Program-made: the position numbers and the translations under genes | Notes under the pieces: generated by a model | The model's database searches: none | Told to the model about the DNA's origin: nothing | The model's input: the letters and a program-made list of their open reading frames with translations, nothing else | In this document: positions 25,126 to 37,039 of the stretch, one piece after another | How positions within the stretch are numbered: the first letter of the stretch is position 1 | How the letters are laid out: each line of letters opens with the position of its first letter | Source of the DNA: Pogonophryne albipinna | Taxonomy: Eukaryota > Chordata > Actinopteri > Perciformes > Artedidraconidae | Length of the DNA stretch: 64,000 nt | Assembly: GCA_028583405.1 (NCBI GenBank) | Contig: CM053252.1 | Location: 35,491,763-35,555,762, forward strand | Direction: 5' to 3'

Positions 25126-25541
25126 AATGCATTGAAGACTGGATTTGTGAGTGTCTGAGTGTCGGCAGCGTTGAACAGAACTTTGGAGGCCAACCCGGAA
25201 GTTAGCATTGCTGGAGCTACCTCAATAAAAAGCAATGGGATTTTCCTTTAGATTTTTGGGATACTGAAGATGATATTATTTATGATACTTTTACATTTTC
25301 TAACTGCAATCACCATAAGTAAATAGCTAACGCAAAACTTTAATTCTCCAGAGCTCTTAATGACGTTTACTTGTCTTACTTTTTATGACGCAGAAGATTA
25401 CAGATTCGTTTTATGTCTTAGAACAAAATGTTAAAATCTATTAAGCTTGTGTTAACCACTGACCTTAATTCAGGAATCTAACCAACAACAAAAAACATAA
25501 AAATGGCCCCACTCGAAGCCTGTGAATGCCTCAAAGGGAAA
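25126..25541. other. Short intergenic stretch
   Basis: Nothing beyond an alternative AATAAA at 25224-25229. The next feature is the tail of an L2 LINE at 25542. Confidence 0.4.
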
Positions 25542-25683
25542 TAATAATAATACATTTGATTTATATAGCACACTTTAAAGACAAACATCATCTCAAGGTG
25601 CTTCACAAACCTATAAGTAAAAATATATCGAAATGAGCATATAGGATAAAAAATAAAAGGTTTAAAAATAAAGTAAAGGACAG

Positions 25684-27376
25684 TCAGTAAAATGCGGTGT
25701 GGAACAGATGGGTCTTGAGGCATTTCCTAAAAACTGAGAGTGATGCTGAGGTCCGTATGTTCTCTGGAAGCTGATTCCACAGACGTGGACCCAGGGAGGA
25801 GAAAGCACGGTTTCCCATGGTGACCAGTTTTGTCCGCGGAACAGCCAGGAGATTGGAGCTGGACCAGTTTTTCTGCATCCGGTTTGGTGAGGGAGTGTCG
25901 CATTTTGGAGATGTTTCTCAGGTGGTAGTATGAGGCTTGGCAGACCGTCTTTATGTGTGCTTGGAATGAAAGGGATGAGTCCAGTTTCACACCAAGGCTC
26001 GTTACAAGTGGGGAGAGGGGAATGGAGTGGCCATTGATGCTGATATGAGGGATATCAGTTGTTTGTGTTTGATGTGGTGTTCCGATCAGAATGGCCTCTG
26101 ATTTTCTGCTATTCAATTGGAGCGAGTTGTTGCTCATCCAATGGTGTATGTGTTCCAGGCATCTTGAGACATTTGAAAGTGCCAGATGTTTATCCGGGGC
26201 AGTTTGGAAATAAATCTGTGTGTCATCAGCATATTTGTGGAAGCTGATGTTATGGCTCCTCAGTATTTGTCCCAGGGGCAACATGTACATTAAAAAGAGC
26301 AGTGGCCCAAGGACTGACCCTTGGGGTACACCAGAGGTGACACAGTGTATGTCGGAGGTGCTTTTTCCAAGACGGACATATACCTGTCTTCCTGTGAGGT
26401 ACGAGTGGAAAAAGTCCAGAGCCTTGCCAGCGATTCCCACCTCCTGGAGTCGCCGACACATGATGCGATGGTCAACAGTGTCAAATGCTGCACTTAAGTC
26501 CAGCAAGATGAGTAGGCTTGGGGAACCAGAGTCAGCCGCCATCAGCAGGTCATTTAGAACCCTGACCAGAGCTGTTTCAGTGCTGTGAGCTGGTCTGAAA
26601 CCAGACTGGAAGGTTTCATAGAGCTCATGAGTATGGAGATGTTCGTGAACCTGAAGGGCAACAACTTTTTCCAGAACTTTTGCTAGAAAAGGCAGGTTTG
26701 AGATGGGGCGGTAGTTTGTGAGTACCTCAGGATCCAGTTTGTGCTTCTTCAGGACAGGTCTGATGGCTGCCAGCTTGAGGGAGGGGGGGACCTCACCACT
26801 CAACAGGGATTTGTTTATTATGATGGTGGCAGTTGGAATAATGGAAGGAGAGCAGGTTTTCAGTAGGGAGGTGGGGAAAGGATCAAGGGCGCAGCTAGAT
26901 GAGGTCATAGCTGAGATGATTTTTGAAAGCTCAGCTTGCGTGACCTCCGTGAAGCAGTTTTGGGTTGGTGCATTTGATGGAGCAAGTACAGGATGTTGTG
27001 GAGAGACAGGTTGGTTTGAGGAGGCTTTGGCGATGTTAAACCTGATGTTTTCAATTTTTGTTTTAAAAACGTCCATAAAGCGGTTGCAGTCATCAGTTGT
27101 AGGAGTGGTTGATGAGGGATCACTAGGCTTGAGCAACCGATGTATTGTGGAGAATAGGTGCTTGGGTTTGTTACGATTTGTCTCAATCAGATTGGAGTAG
27201 TAGGCTGACCTGGTTGCTCTCAATGCCGAGAAATAGGCCTTCTGGTAATCTCTAAAAGAGAGCAGGTGGACAGTTAGGCCAGTTTTCCTATATCTGCGCT
27301 CAATCTTCCGACCCTCTGATTTTTGCGCTCTGAGCTGGTCAGTGTACCATGGGGCAGAGCGATGGAAAGACACCAC
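25684..27376 (-). pseudogene. L2-B reverse transcriptase
   Basis: The longest frame, 549 codons from 27376 to 25727, runs from the linker (SAPWYTDQLRAQKSEGRKIE) through [54 protein letters not shown] and YADDTQIYF (around 26215-26245). It then loses frame, and the C-terminus (MGNRAFSSLGPRLWNQLPEN) continues in another frame to 25684. The catalytic YADD is intact; the reading frame is not. Confidence 0.9.
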
Positions 27377-27536
27377 TCAGGTTATTTCAGGTGCCAGCCT
27401 GTTCAGGCACTCATGCAGGGTGTTATTATATTTATTATACCGGTGCACATGCTCTTCAAGTGAGAGTGCAGCATGGGGCCTAGATAGGGAAGAGGAGAGG
27501 GCAGACGTTAGCTGACTATGGTCTATGTCCTTGGTC

Positions 27537-28278
27537 TTACGGAAGGTTATGGTACGTTTTTGCCAGGATCCAATGGGTGAGACATGATATCCAGCAGCAC
27601 CATCCGGTGGTCTGACATGCCAAGCTCAAGAGTGTGGGTTTTGGTAACCGTGACATCACCAGTGATGGCAAGATCAAGGGTGTGGCCATGTTTATGAGTA
27701 GGCTCTTGTATATGTTGGGTAAGAGGGAGACAGTCCAGGAGGTTGAGGAAGTCTGTGGCCAGTGAGCACTTAGGGGCATCAACATGATTGTTAAAGTCCC
27801 TAAGGATAACCAGCCTGGTGAAAGTAGGGCATATAGTTGTGAGTAGGCTTGAGAAGTCTGAGATGAAGGTTTTATTTGCCTTTGGTGGTCTATAGATAGA
27901 GACGATTAGTAGGGGTTCTGGAGCTAGGCACTCAAATTATGGCAGATCAGGAACCCGGATTTCAGCCATGCCAAACGTTTCCCGATAAATAAGTGCTAGC
28001 CCCCCACCACGCCCGGAGTTGCATGCTTTCTCAAAGTATTTATATCCTGGAGATGTAGCCTCATTTAAGGAGAGATAGTCACCATTTTTATGCCAAGTTT
28101 CACAAAGACATAAAAAGTCAATGTTATTATCTCCAACAAATTCATTTAAAACAAGTGATTTGTTTGTGAGAGACTGTATGTTTAGGGAGGCAAGTTTGAC
28201 AGGCTTCAGCTGTTGGGAGGGGAGTGTGTGTTTTTTGAGGAAGCAGAGATTTATATAGAGTGGCGAAGTCACGCCCAC
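27537..28278 (-). pseudogene. L2-B endonuclease, frame-broken
   Basis: N-terminal part at 28278-27937 (LNIQSLTNK, LCETWHKNGDYLSLNEATSP, GRGGGLALIYRE). The distal part near 27537-27785 has a different frame. The motifs are those of AP-endonuclease-like LINE proteins. Several frame losses show it is inactive. Confidence 0.8.
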
Positions 28279-28619
28279 CTACTTCCGGTCCATGGGACCT
28301 TATTTCGGAAAAATAATGTATTGAAGTCAATGGAGAGAGAAAACGTATCTTTCGATCCCGTTTGAATTGTGCCATGAATTACACATATGATGTTCGGCAA
28401 TCTTAAAAAATTATTTCCATGTCAAAAAAGTCACAGTTTGTCGTAAAACTGTTGAAATATAAGACTATGACAAATATGCAACTTGAAAGACTACAAATCC
28501 CAGAGTAAGTGTAAGTGATGTGACAATTGTTTTCCTCCACTAAGAGATAGCTAAGATCAGCGCCATATAGATATAATCTATCTATATGGCGCTGGCTAAG
28601 ATAAGATAACTTTAACAAG
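28279..28619 (+). other. Probable 5' part of a THAP-type DNA transposon fragment
   Basis: Non-coding 341 bp that runs into a THAP-like start codon region at 28620. It contains a short palindrome atatagatataatctatcta near 28566 (agcgccatatagat ... atctatatggcgct). No terminal repeat was identified. Confidence 0.35.
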
Positions 28620-28733
28620 ATGCCTGTGTGCTTAGTACCAGGTTGTTATCATACCAGCAATGGGTCTTGCTCGTTCTTTCGCTTCCCGTCTGATGAAAGG
28701 ACCAGAAGTGGCTGGATCAAGTTAGCTACCTAA
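28620..28733 (+). pseudogene. THAP zinc-finger N-terminus fragment
   Basis: ATG at 28620 opens MPVCLVPGCYHTSNGS followed by CSFFRFPSDERTRSGWIKLA and a stop after about 37 codons. The C-x4-C start and the F-x-FP-x-D...W-I-K-L core are the first half of a THAP domain, the C2CH DNA-binding finger of P-type and Kolobok-type transposases and of host THAP proteins. The second half (C-x2-H and AVPTIF-like end) is not seen before the L2 LINE begins. It is too short to assign to one transposon family. Confidence 0.6.
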
Positions 28734-28846
28734 CTAGTAGCTAGCACGTTAGTTAGCATTACAGCCTTGTCATTTTTATTAGCCTTAATATGAAGTAACA
28801 TTAAGTAACCCAAAATGTTAAAGAGTAAGAGTAGTAGTCATATTTC

Positions 28847-29423
28847 GTGAACCCTTTGAAGAGTACTGGTCCCCACCAACCCGTTCACGTATCTAACAGA
28901 TATTCCCCACTCAGCGAGACACCCGCTGAGAAGCCAACTCTGGTTATTGGTAGCTCTATTATGAGACACGTGAATTTAGAGACCGAAGCCTCCACAGTCA
29001 AATGCATTCCGGGGGCCAGAGCGGGCGACGTTGAGGCGCATCTTAAACTGCTGGCTAAAAATAAACGTAAATACAGTAGGATTGTTATTCACCTCGGTGG
29101 TAATGATGTTCGTTTACGCCAATCAGAATGCACCAAACTTAATGTGGAGTCGGTGTGTAGTTATGCTAAAACAATGTCGGACACCGTCATCTTCTCTGGT
29201 CCCCTCCCCCATCTGATCAATGATGACTATGTATAGCCGCATGTCATCATTTCAGCGCTGGTTGTCTTGGTGGTGCCCAGCAAACAATGTGGGCTTCGTA
29301 AATAATTGGACAGCCTTCTGGGGAAAACCTGGTCTGATTAAGAGAGACGGCATTCATCCTACTTTGGAAGGTGCAGATCTCATTTCGGCAAACATTTCAG
29401 GGCTTTGTGGACTTAATCCATGA
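28847..29423 (+). pseudogene. L2-A ORF1, SGNH/GDSL-like esterase domain (frameshifted)
   Basis: LINE ORF1 of the CR1/L2 type that carries an esterase domain. Block I is [14 protein letters not shown], block III is [13 protein letters not shown] and block V is [15 protein letters not shown], with the usual catalytic Ser, the oxyanion Gly/Asn and the Asp-x-x-His pair visible. The frame is lost near 29225-29236. The final part ([17 protein letters not shown] ... DGIHPT) is read in another frame to 29423, consistent with a 1-bp indel. The N-terminal coiled-coil or zinc-binding region of such ORF1 proteins is not present. Esterase ORF1s are known in fish L2 and in CR1 elements; their role in retrotransposition is not settled. 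Confidence 0.8.
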
Positions 29424-29539
29424 CAAACTGGAGTTGAGACCAGGAGGCGGAGTCGCAGTCTTACACGCTTCTCTGCGCTCTCTCCTAGGCAGTCATCCAT
29501 AGGAATCCCGAACCCAATAAAATACCCAATATTAGCGGT

Positions 29540-32380
29540 GTGTGTGTGTCTGCCCAAGGACAATTTAAGGTAAAACCTAATAGAGGTGTCATACATAATA
29601 ACCTAATAAAAGTAAATGTAACAACTACTACAGTGCAACAAAACAGGAATATTAAATGTGGTCTCTTAAACATAAGATCTCTAGCATCTAAAGCAATATT
29701 GGTAAATGATTTAATATCAGATTATAATATTGATATATGCTGTCTCACTGAAACTTGGTTGAGACATGAAGAATATGTCAGCATAAATGAGGCCACTCCA
29801 CCCAGCCATATCAATACTCATATTGCCCGAGGCACGGGCCGAGGAGGTGGAGTTGCAGCAATCTTTGACTCAAGTTTACTTATCAATACTAAACCAAAAT
29901 TAAATTATACCTCCTTTGAAAGTCTCGTTTTTAGTCTTACGCATCCGACCTGGAAAACTTTGCAGCCAATCTTATTTGTTACAGTGTACCGTGCACCAGG
30001 TCCTTATTCAGAATTCTTATCAGAATTCTCTGAGTTTTTATCAACTTTGGTACTTAAAACAGATAAAGTAATTATCGTAGGTGACTTTAATATTCATGTT
30101 GACGATGATAAAAATAGCCTTACTGTTGCATTTAACTCTATATTAGATTCTGTTGGTTTCTGTCAGAGTGTAAATAAACCAACCCACTGCTATAATCACA
30201 CTCTCGACCTTGTTCTGACTTATGGTATTGAAATTGAGCAACTATTAGTCGAACCGCATAATCCTGCTTTATCCGACCATTTCTTAGTAACTTTTGACGT
30301 ACTGTTACTAGACTACAAAGCATTAGTCAAAAGCTCCTGCAGCAGAAACCTATCTGTTAGTGCTATAGCCAAATTTAAGGAAGAGATTCCACCAATATTT
30401 AACTCGATAGCATGTCTGCATGTAGGGGAGGAAACTTATACAAAATGTACACCACCCCAAATTGATCATGTTGTTGATAGTGCTACAGATGCGCTGCGAA
30501 TAAAATTAGACTCTGTTGCTCCTTTGAAAAAGAAGAAAATAAAACAACATAGATTAGCTCCATGGCATAATGCCGAAACCCGCAAAATAAAGCAAAAGTC
30601 GAGACAACTTGAAAGGATATGGCGTTCCACTAAACTTGAAGAATCTCGTTTAATTTGGCATATTACTCTCAATGAATATAAGAAAGCACTGCGTAAAGCC
30701 AGAGCAGCCTACTACTCTTCATTAATAGATGAGAATAAGAATAATGCAAGATTTCTTTTCAGCACTGTAGCCAGGCTGACAGAGAGCCATAGCTCGATTG
30801 AGCCTTCTATTCCCATAGCACTCAGTAGTAATGATTTTATGTGCTTTTTTAACGATAAAATTGTTACTCTTAGAAACAAAATTAATGACCTCTTGCCTTT
30901 GACCAGTATAGTGTTATCAACAGCTCCGGGAAACGTAAGTTCTAATATTACACTAGATAGTAAACTAGAATGCTTTTCAGCCATTAACCTTGAACAATTA
31001 AATTCAATGATTCTCTCTTCTAAACCATCAACGTGTATGTTAGACCCAATTCCAACTAAGCTGTTAAAGGAAGTTTTTCCATTAATTAGCACTTCTTTAT
31101 TAAATATTATGAATATGTCTTTATTTATTCCACAATCATTCAAAGTAGCAGTGATAAAACCGCTTCTTAAAAAGCACAACCTCGATCCAGAGGTTTTAGC
31201 CAACTATAGACCTATTTCTAATCTTCCGTTCCTCTCAAAAATTCTTGAGAAAGCAGTCGCAAAACAGTTGTGTGATTACTTAAAAAACAATGATTTATTT
31301 GAAGATTTTCAGTCTGGCTTTAGAACACATCATAGCACAGAGACAGCTCTGGTTAAAGTTACAAATGACATTCTAATAGCCTCTGACAAGGGACTTGTCT
31401 CTATTCTTGTTTTGCTCGATCTCAGTGCTGCATTTGATACTATCGATCATGATATCTTATTGCAAAGACTAGAGCACTTAGTTGGCATAAAGGGAACTGC
31501 TTTAGGCTGGTTTAGGTCCTATCTATCTGAACGCTCTCAGTTTGTATGTGTCAAGGATGAATCTTCCACGCAAACCAAAGTTAGCCATGGAGTGCCACAG
31601 GGCTCAGTGCTCGGACCTATTTTGTTCACATTATATATGCTTCCGTTAGGCAATATTATAAGGAATCATTCTGTAAATGTTCATTGTTATGCAGATGATA
31701 CTCAACTATATTTATCAATCAAGCCTGATGAAATTAATCATCTAAATAAAATTCAAGACTGCCTCAAGGACTTAAAAACGTGGATGACCTTAAACTTTTT
31801 GATGTTAAACACGACCAAAACTGAAGTTATTGTACTTGGCCCGTAGAATCTACGAAACAAATTATCTAAAGATATACTAACTATGGATGGCATTAATTTG
31901 GCCTCCAGTGAGACTGTAAGGAATCTTGGTGTTATATTTGATCAGGATTTATCCTTTAACGCCCACATAAAATCAATTTCATGGACCGCCTACTTCCATC
32001 TACGTAACATTGCAAAAATTAGGCATATCTTGCCTCAAAACGATGCAGAGAAACTAGTCCATGCCTTACACTGGCTCCCTATAGAACACAGGATAGAATT
32101 TAAAATACTTCTTCTCGCCTACAAAGCCCTTAATGGGCAGGCGCCATCTTACCTTAAAGAACTCATTATACCCTACTGTCCTACTAGGGCATTGCGTTCC
32201 AAGAATGCAGGGTTGTTGGTTGTTCCTAGAGTCTCTAAAAGTACAATGGGAGCCAGAGCCTTTTCTTATCAAGCTCCACATTTGTGGAATCAGCTTCCAG
32301 TTTGTGTTCGGGCGGTAGACACCCTATCCGTTTTTAAGAGTGCGCTTAAGACCTTCCTTTTTGATAAAGCTTATAGTTAG
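29540..32380 (+). pseudogene. L2-A ORF2: AP endonuclease + reverse transcriptase
   Basis: Endonuclease: [150 protein letters not shown] (about 31687-31716). C-terminal region: ALHWLPIEHRIEFKILLLAY and GARAFSYQAPHLWNQLP. The same frame runs 29540-32380 with a single TAG at 31844-31846. Compared with other fish L2 copies, about 45 residues are missing between EKLVHA and LHWLP near 32065 (the part normally holding SRLDYCN...). Otherwise it is close to the usual length of about 950-1000 residues. Confidence 0.92.
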
Positions 32381-32985
32381 GGCTGATTAGATTCAGCTCC
32401 TAGTTTTGCTGATATAGGCTTAGTTTGTCGGGGGACATCTTACTTCTTCCTTCTCTCTGTCTATACCTGTGTACTCTCATGTTCCGATTAACCCAGCTTC
32501 CCCAAATTTCTTTCTTTTTGGTGTCTATATACGCTGGGATCCGGAGTCATGGATGATCCTGCGGTCCTGTGTCCTGCATCACGAGCCCTGGATCTTGAGT
32601 CGTGGCTGTGGTCATGGATCATAGGTCCTGGATGGATATCCTCATGGATTCATCTTCCTATTATACACACATGCATTTCCAAACATTTGGACTACCTATG
32701 TTGCAAATGTATTATCTTTTCAATTTACACACGGCATCTATTGCACGTCTGTCTGTCCTGGGAGAGGGATCCCTCCTCTGTTGCTCTCCCTGAGGTTTCT
32801 CCCATGTTTCCCTTTAAAACTGTGGGTTTTCTTCGGAAGTTTTTCCTTGTACGATGTGAGGGTCTAAGGACAGAGGGTGTCGTATTGTCATACTGATATT
32901 TTGTACAAACTGTGAAGTCCACTGAGACAAATGTAACATTTGTGATATTGGGCTATATAAATAAACATTGATTGATTGATACTGT

Positions 32986-33240
32986 CACCGGTGTGACCAT
33001 TCTATAATACACAATTTAAGCCCAGGGGAGAAATGCTAACGCTAGCATTGGCGATCGCCGATCTTTTCTACTTCATGCTATCTGCACAAATGGTTGACAT
33101 TAAACATTAAAAAGACCAGGCAGTTCAGAGAGAATCAAAGGAAGGCAGGAAGGCAGCTTTGCATGACATTCCTCTGGACGTGTTTCATTGTGGTGATAGT
33201 GAGGGTAGTCAATCGTTTTGTTGACAAGACAGTAGTGACG
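32986..33240. other. Short spacer between LINEs
   Basis: 255 bp with no recognised feature. It lies between the L2-A tail and the tail of the minus-strand LINE-D. Confidence 0.4.
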
Positions 33241-33418
33241 GCCATTTCATTTCATTTCATTTTTATTTGTCCCGCTCATGGTACGCAAAACCAAATGTAC
33301 AATAATTGCCACAAAACATGACTACCATTGAGCGAAAAGGAGCAGGGAGAAGAATAAAATCTTATGTGACCTGCCCCTTTCTAAAAAAAAAAAAATACAA
33401 ATAGATGGTCTGCCCTTC

Positions 33419-33420
<2 letters not shown>

Positions 33421-33450
<30 letters not shown>
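33421..33450. repeat. AAT/ATT simple repeat, self-complementary
   Basis: (AAT)3 passing into (TTA)n inside the LINE-D 3' region; it can fold on itself. Confidence 0.85.
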
Positions 33451-33738
33451 TTTTATTTATTTTTTTCACAGCTAAACATGACAGTATCTTAGGATACTAA
33501 CAGAAACACAAAAAAATACTTATTTCCCACAAAGAAACAAAACAACACGAAAACATAATGGATAAGGAAAAGAAAAGTGCAACACCCTAATCTGAGTCCT
33601 ACTGGAGAAGAAGGTGGAAAGCGACGCATGATGATAATAGTAACAATAACAACAATAACAATGGCAATGGTACCCGCAAATACAGAGGAGACATCACATC
33701 AAAGACATCAAAAACATGAAGGACCAGAGTACATAGAC

Positions 33739-34677
33739 TTATTCACATTCTGCTTCATGTAGTCCCATCTTTCTTAATTTATACAACTTCTTTAACTGAA
33801 AAATACATATACAATTCTTTAGATCTTTGTGTTGAGAATTCCACAATTGTACACCAACTACCGAAATACACATTTGTTTAAGAGTAGTCCTTGCATATGG
33901 ATGCTTAAAATTTAATTTCCTTCTGTGGTCTTCCTTGTCTGATCCAAAAACAAACAACTGTTGTAAATATGCTGGTAACATTCTGCTTTGTGCCCTGTGC
34001 ATTACTGATAATGTCTGCAACTCAGCTATATCTTTGAGTTTCAAGAGTCCTGACTTAAAAAACAGTCTGTTGGTGTGTTCTCTTGAGTCAGCTTTATGAA
34101 TTATTCTTACTGCCCTTTTCTGTAATATTGACAATGGCTTTATGTTGCTCATATACGTGTTGCCCCACACTTCTATACAATAAATAAAAAATGGCAAAAT
34201 GAGTGAACAGTACAACATCCTCAATGCCTTGTAATCTAGAAAATACTTTGCCTTGTTTAGAACAGAAATATTCCTAGACACTTTTGTTTTAACATGTGCT
34301 ATGTGTGATTTCCATGTCAGGTTTTCATCCAGCGTCACACCTAAGAATCGAAATTCAGAAACCCTTTCAATAAAAACTCCATCAATGGACAATGAAATGT
34401 TTTCATCTTTTTTTCTATTAGCAAAAACCATAAACTTCGTTTTATTCAAATTTAGGGTGAACTTATTTTCATCAAACCATCTTTTAAGTTTGACCATTTC
34501 ATGTCCAATACACTTTGCTAAAATGTTTAAGTCATCTCCTGAACAAAATAAATTTGTGTCGTCTGCAAACAACACAAATTGCAATAATGTTGACGTTTCA
34601 CATATGTCATTGATGTACAAAATAAAAAGTTTAGGCCCTAAAACCGAGCCCTGCGGGAAACCACATTCTATGTTCAT
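33739..34677 (-). pseudogene. LINE-D reverse transcriptase, C-terminal part
   Basis: 312 codons from [20 protein letters not shown] through FADDTNLFCSGDD (about 34560-34590), SEFRFLGVTLDENLTWKSHI and SILQKRAVRIIHKAD to the C-terminus. Intact in itself, but out of frame with the upstream RT half. The palm box reads FADD, a usual variant in this group. Confidence 0.88.
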
Positions 34678-34703
34678 ACACTCCGATGTACTACCAGCAA
34701 ATT

Positions 34704-35807
34704 CTACATATTGTTGTAGTTATCTAAATAACTTTTTAACCAATCTAGAACTACTCCTCTCACACCATATCTATGTAATTTCGAAATTAATAGGTAATGG
34801 TCTATGGTGTCAAATGCCTTTTTTAAGTCAATAAATACACCTATTGTGTATTTCTTTCTTTCTATAGCTGTTGTAATTTCTTCTGTTATTTTCATTAAAG
34901 CTAAAGCTGTAGATCGATTTTTCCTAAATCCATACTGACTCTCACTCAATAACTCATTTTTTTCAATAAAATTATCAAATTTTTGGACAAACAATTTCTC
35001 AAGGACCTTTGAAAATTGTGAAAGCAAGGACACTGGTCTGTAGTTGGTAAATTTGCTTTTGTCCCCTGTTTTGAAAAGTGGGATAACTTTAGCTATTTTC
35101 ATGCTATCTGGGAAAATACCTGTCTGAAATGAAAGATTAAAGATGTAGCTTAGCGGTTTAATTATGCAGTTAATAGTCGTTTTCACTATTGTCATGTCGA
35201 TCCCATCACTATCTGTCGAAGTCTTATTTTTGCATTTGTCTACAACGGATCTAATTTCAATTTCGTTTATCTCTCCCAGAAACATTGACTGCAACACTTT
35301 ACTTCCCCCAATTCCGCCATCCTCTTTTTGCCCATCGTGTTGTTTTGGAATAGTCTTTGCAAGATTAGGTCCGACATTTACAAAAAAAGAGTTGAATTCA
35401 TGAACCACTTCATTCATGTTTTTTACAACCTTAATTTTGTCATCAATGAAGTGACTGGGCAGGCCAGTGGATACAGATTTATTTCCAATAACATTATTTA
35501 AGATTTTCCATGTGCCCTTGATATCATTTTTCTTTTCTTTTAACATATTATTATAATATTCTCTTTTTGCTTGTCTCATTATAACTGTCAACTTATTTTT
35601 ATATGCCTTGTATTGCTTTTCAATGGCCTTTGTCCTAAATGTTATGAAGTCTTTATAAAGGTTATTTTTCTTCTTGCAAGCATTTTGTAAGCCTTTGGTT
35701 ATCCAAGGCTTTTGATGATAAGTACCTTTATATGTACGGAGTACAGTGGGACAATGTTTGTCATACAGTGATATGTAGATTTTTATGGAAGGACTCATAT
35801 GCAGCAT
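34704..35807 (-). pseudogene. LINE-D linker and first half of reverse transcriptase
   Basis: 367 codons, containing PWITKGLQNACKKKNNLYKD, NYRPVSLLSQFSKVLEKLF and LKKAFDTIDHYLLISKLHRY, ending where the frame shifts before the [10 protein letters not shown] box. The frame break falls in a short AT-rich run near 34710. Confidence 0.87.
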
Positions 35808-36660
35808 TTACATCTTCTCCATAAACACCTCTCCATTCTTTCTTTAAGAGGTCACTCCTAAATTTGTCTTTTGCTTCAGCAGTCCTTACCCTGACATATC
35901 TACTGCGAGTCTCTTCCTTCTTTTTCTTTAATTGCCAATCATATGCTACAAATACAGGTAAATGGTCGCTTATGTCATTTATTATTAGCCCACTCTTAGC
36001 ACTGTTTTCCATGACATTTGTAAAGATATTGTCGATCAATGTTGCACAAGTTGATGTTATTCTACTGGGCTTAGTGATTAGGGGATAAAGCCCCCTGCTG
36101 TACAATGCATCCAGGAAATCAGAAGTTGTTTTTTGTTTAGATACATTTAGAAGGTCGATGTTAAAATCCCCACAAATAATACATGTTTTATTTTCATTTA
36201 GGCCATCCAGTAATACTCCTAAATTATCTTTAAAAAGCTCTATATTTGATCCTGGTGCTCTATATGCACAAATCACAACAACATTTCTCTTCCTTTCCAT
36301 TTCAATTTCTATATTATGCATTCCATTAAATCATCAGTCACAATTGACATTTTTTCAACCAGTGTGCATTTTAGGACGCTGTCCACATAAAGAGCCACAC
36401 CCCCTCCTCTCTTATTGGTTCTGTTGATATGGTGTAGCACGTAACCCTCAATTTGGAAATCAGTGACTTCGTCTTTATTTAACCAAGTCTCCGATATGGC
36501 AATTACTTTGAATTTACTTTTAAATGTATGTAGGTATTCAGTGATCTTATTAAAGTTTGCATACAGACTCCTGCAGTTGAAATGTATTAAAGAAAATGTA
36601 TTTTCAAGTCCAACATTGTCATTAAATTGATCATCTGTATAATATATATACTTATATGAT
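35761..36660 (-). pseudogene. LINE-D endonuclease
   Basis: AP-endonuclease-like domain. VICAYRAPGSNIELF, CIICGDFNIDLLNV and ISDHLPVFVAYD are read in 36321-35761; the N-terminal motifs (SETWLNKDE, INRTNKRGGGVALYV) are read in another frame between 36660 and 36322. It overlaps the start of the following RT frame by about 47 bp, as expected for a frameshift rather than two genes. Confidence 0.83.
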
Positions 36661-36885
36661 TAAACACATGATTCATCATCTTGGTGACGTGTGTTGTTCT
36701 GCGAGACCAGAGATGTAGTTCATTCAGCGTTTCACACAAACAAATGTGTTCGGATTGGAGCGCAATACATAGCTTCTGGGAGGACAGGAGTGTTTCCTGT
36801 ATCCCATTGAACTGTGGGGGGGGGGAGAGGCAAACTGCAGGACGTATCCTCTGTCATAGTATTGTTAACTGACTACAAGGGGAGT

Positions 36886-37018
36886 TGTCATATACATTAC
36901 GGCATGTTTACGACAGTTACAGTAAGTGGGTGTGGGGGGAGAACCACCGGAGGGAGCAATAAAGCGTCCTGTTAAATAACCAACTGTTCCGTTGTCTTTT
37001 AATATCCAAGATATTACA
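36886..37018 (+). repeat. 3' part of a 5' LTR of the Ty3/gypsy element (5' edge uncertain)
   Basis: The right edge is firm: ...gatattaca ends at 37018, directly before a tRNA primer-binding site. AATAAA at 36958-36963 gives the R/U5 polyadenylation signal. A TGTCATATAC at 36886 could be the LTR start (133 bp), but a longer LTR starting further left is possible. No matching 3' LTR is present. Confidence 0.5.
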
Positions 37019-37033
37019 TGGTGTCAGAAGTGG
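37019..37033 (+). promoter_or_regulatory. Primer-binding site, tRNA-Leu type
   Basis: TGGTGTCAGAAGTGG is the complement of the 3' end of a tRNA-Leu as I recall it (...CCACTTCTGACACCA). It lies immediately after the LTR end and 6 bp before the gag ATG at 37040, as expected for the minus-strand primer site of an LTR retrotransposon. Confidence 0.75.
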
Positions 37034-37039
37034 TCGAGG

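Larger units (their letters stand above)
25542..28278 (-). mobile_element. L2-clade LINE, minus strand, no ORF1 (L2-B)
   Basis: The 3' end is at the left: on the minus strand it ends gtgctatataaatcaaatgt followed by a short ATT run. Going up to 28278 it contains the C-terminal domain, RT and the N-terminal endonuclease start (VKLASLNIQSLTNKSLVLNE, DFLCLCETWHKNGDYLS). ORF1 is missing, so the copy is 5' truncated near 28278. Relative to L2-C the protein is clearly diverged, so it is another subfamily. Confidence 0.9.
28840..32985 (+). mobile_element. L2-clade LINE with esterase-type ORF1, nearly full length (L2-A)
   Basis: Plus-strand L2 element. It contains an ORF1 SGNH/esterase domain (about 28850-29420), ORF2 with endonuclease and RT (29540-32380), a 3' UTR with C-rich start, and the 3' end gggctatataaataaacatt followed by (GATT)n at about 32968-32985. 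A second tail of the same subfamily lies at 58030-58145. The 5' UTR and the start of ORF1 appear truncated near 28840. ORF2 is damaged by one in-frame TAG at 31844 and one in-frame deletion. Confidence 0.92.
33241..36660 (-). mobile_element. Non-LTR retrotransposon of a second clade (Jockey superfamily, CR1/Daphne-like; LINE-D)
   Basis: On the minus strand the tail at the left reads gagcgggacaaataaaaatg followed by repeated gaaat units. The element continues to about 36660, where the first endonuclease motifs begin (HFNCRSLYANFNKI, VIAISETWLNKDE; then GGGVALYVD). RT motifs differ from L2: [84 protein letters not shown]. The clade is inferred from motif style only. AT-rich codon use sets it apart from its neighbours. 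The coding region is split into at least three frames. Confidence 0.85.

Noticed and set aside
34253..34834. 193-codon open frame on the plus strand
   Set aside because: Antisense of the LINE-D reverse transcriptase.
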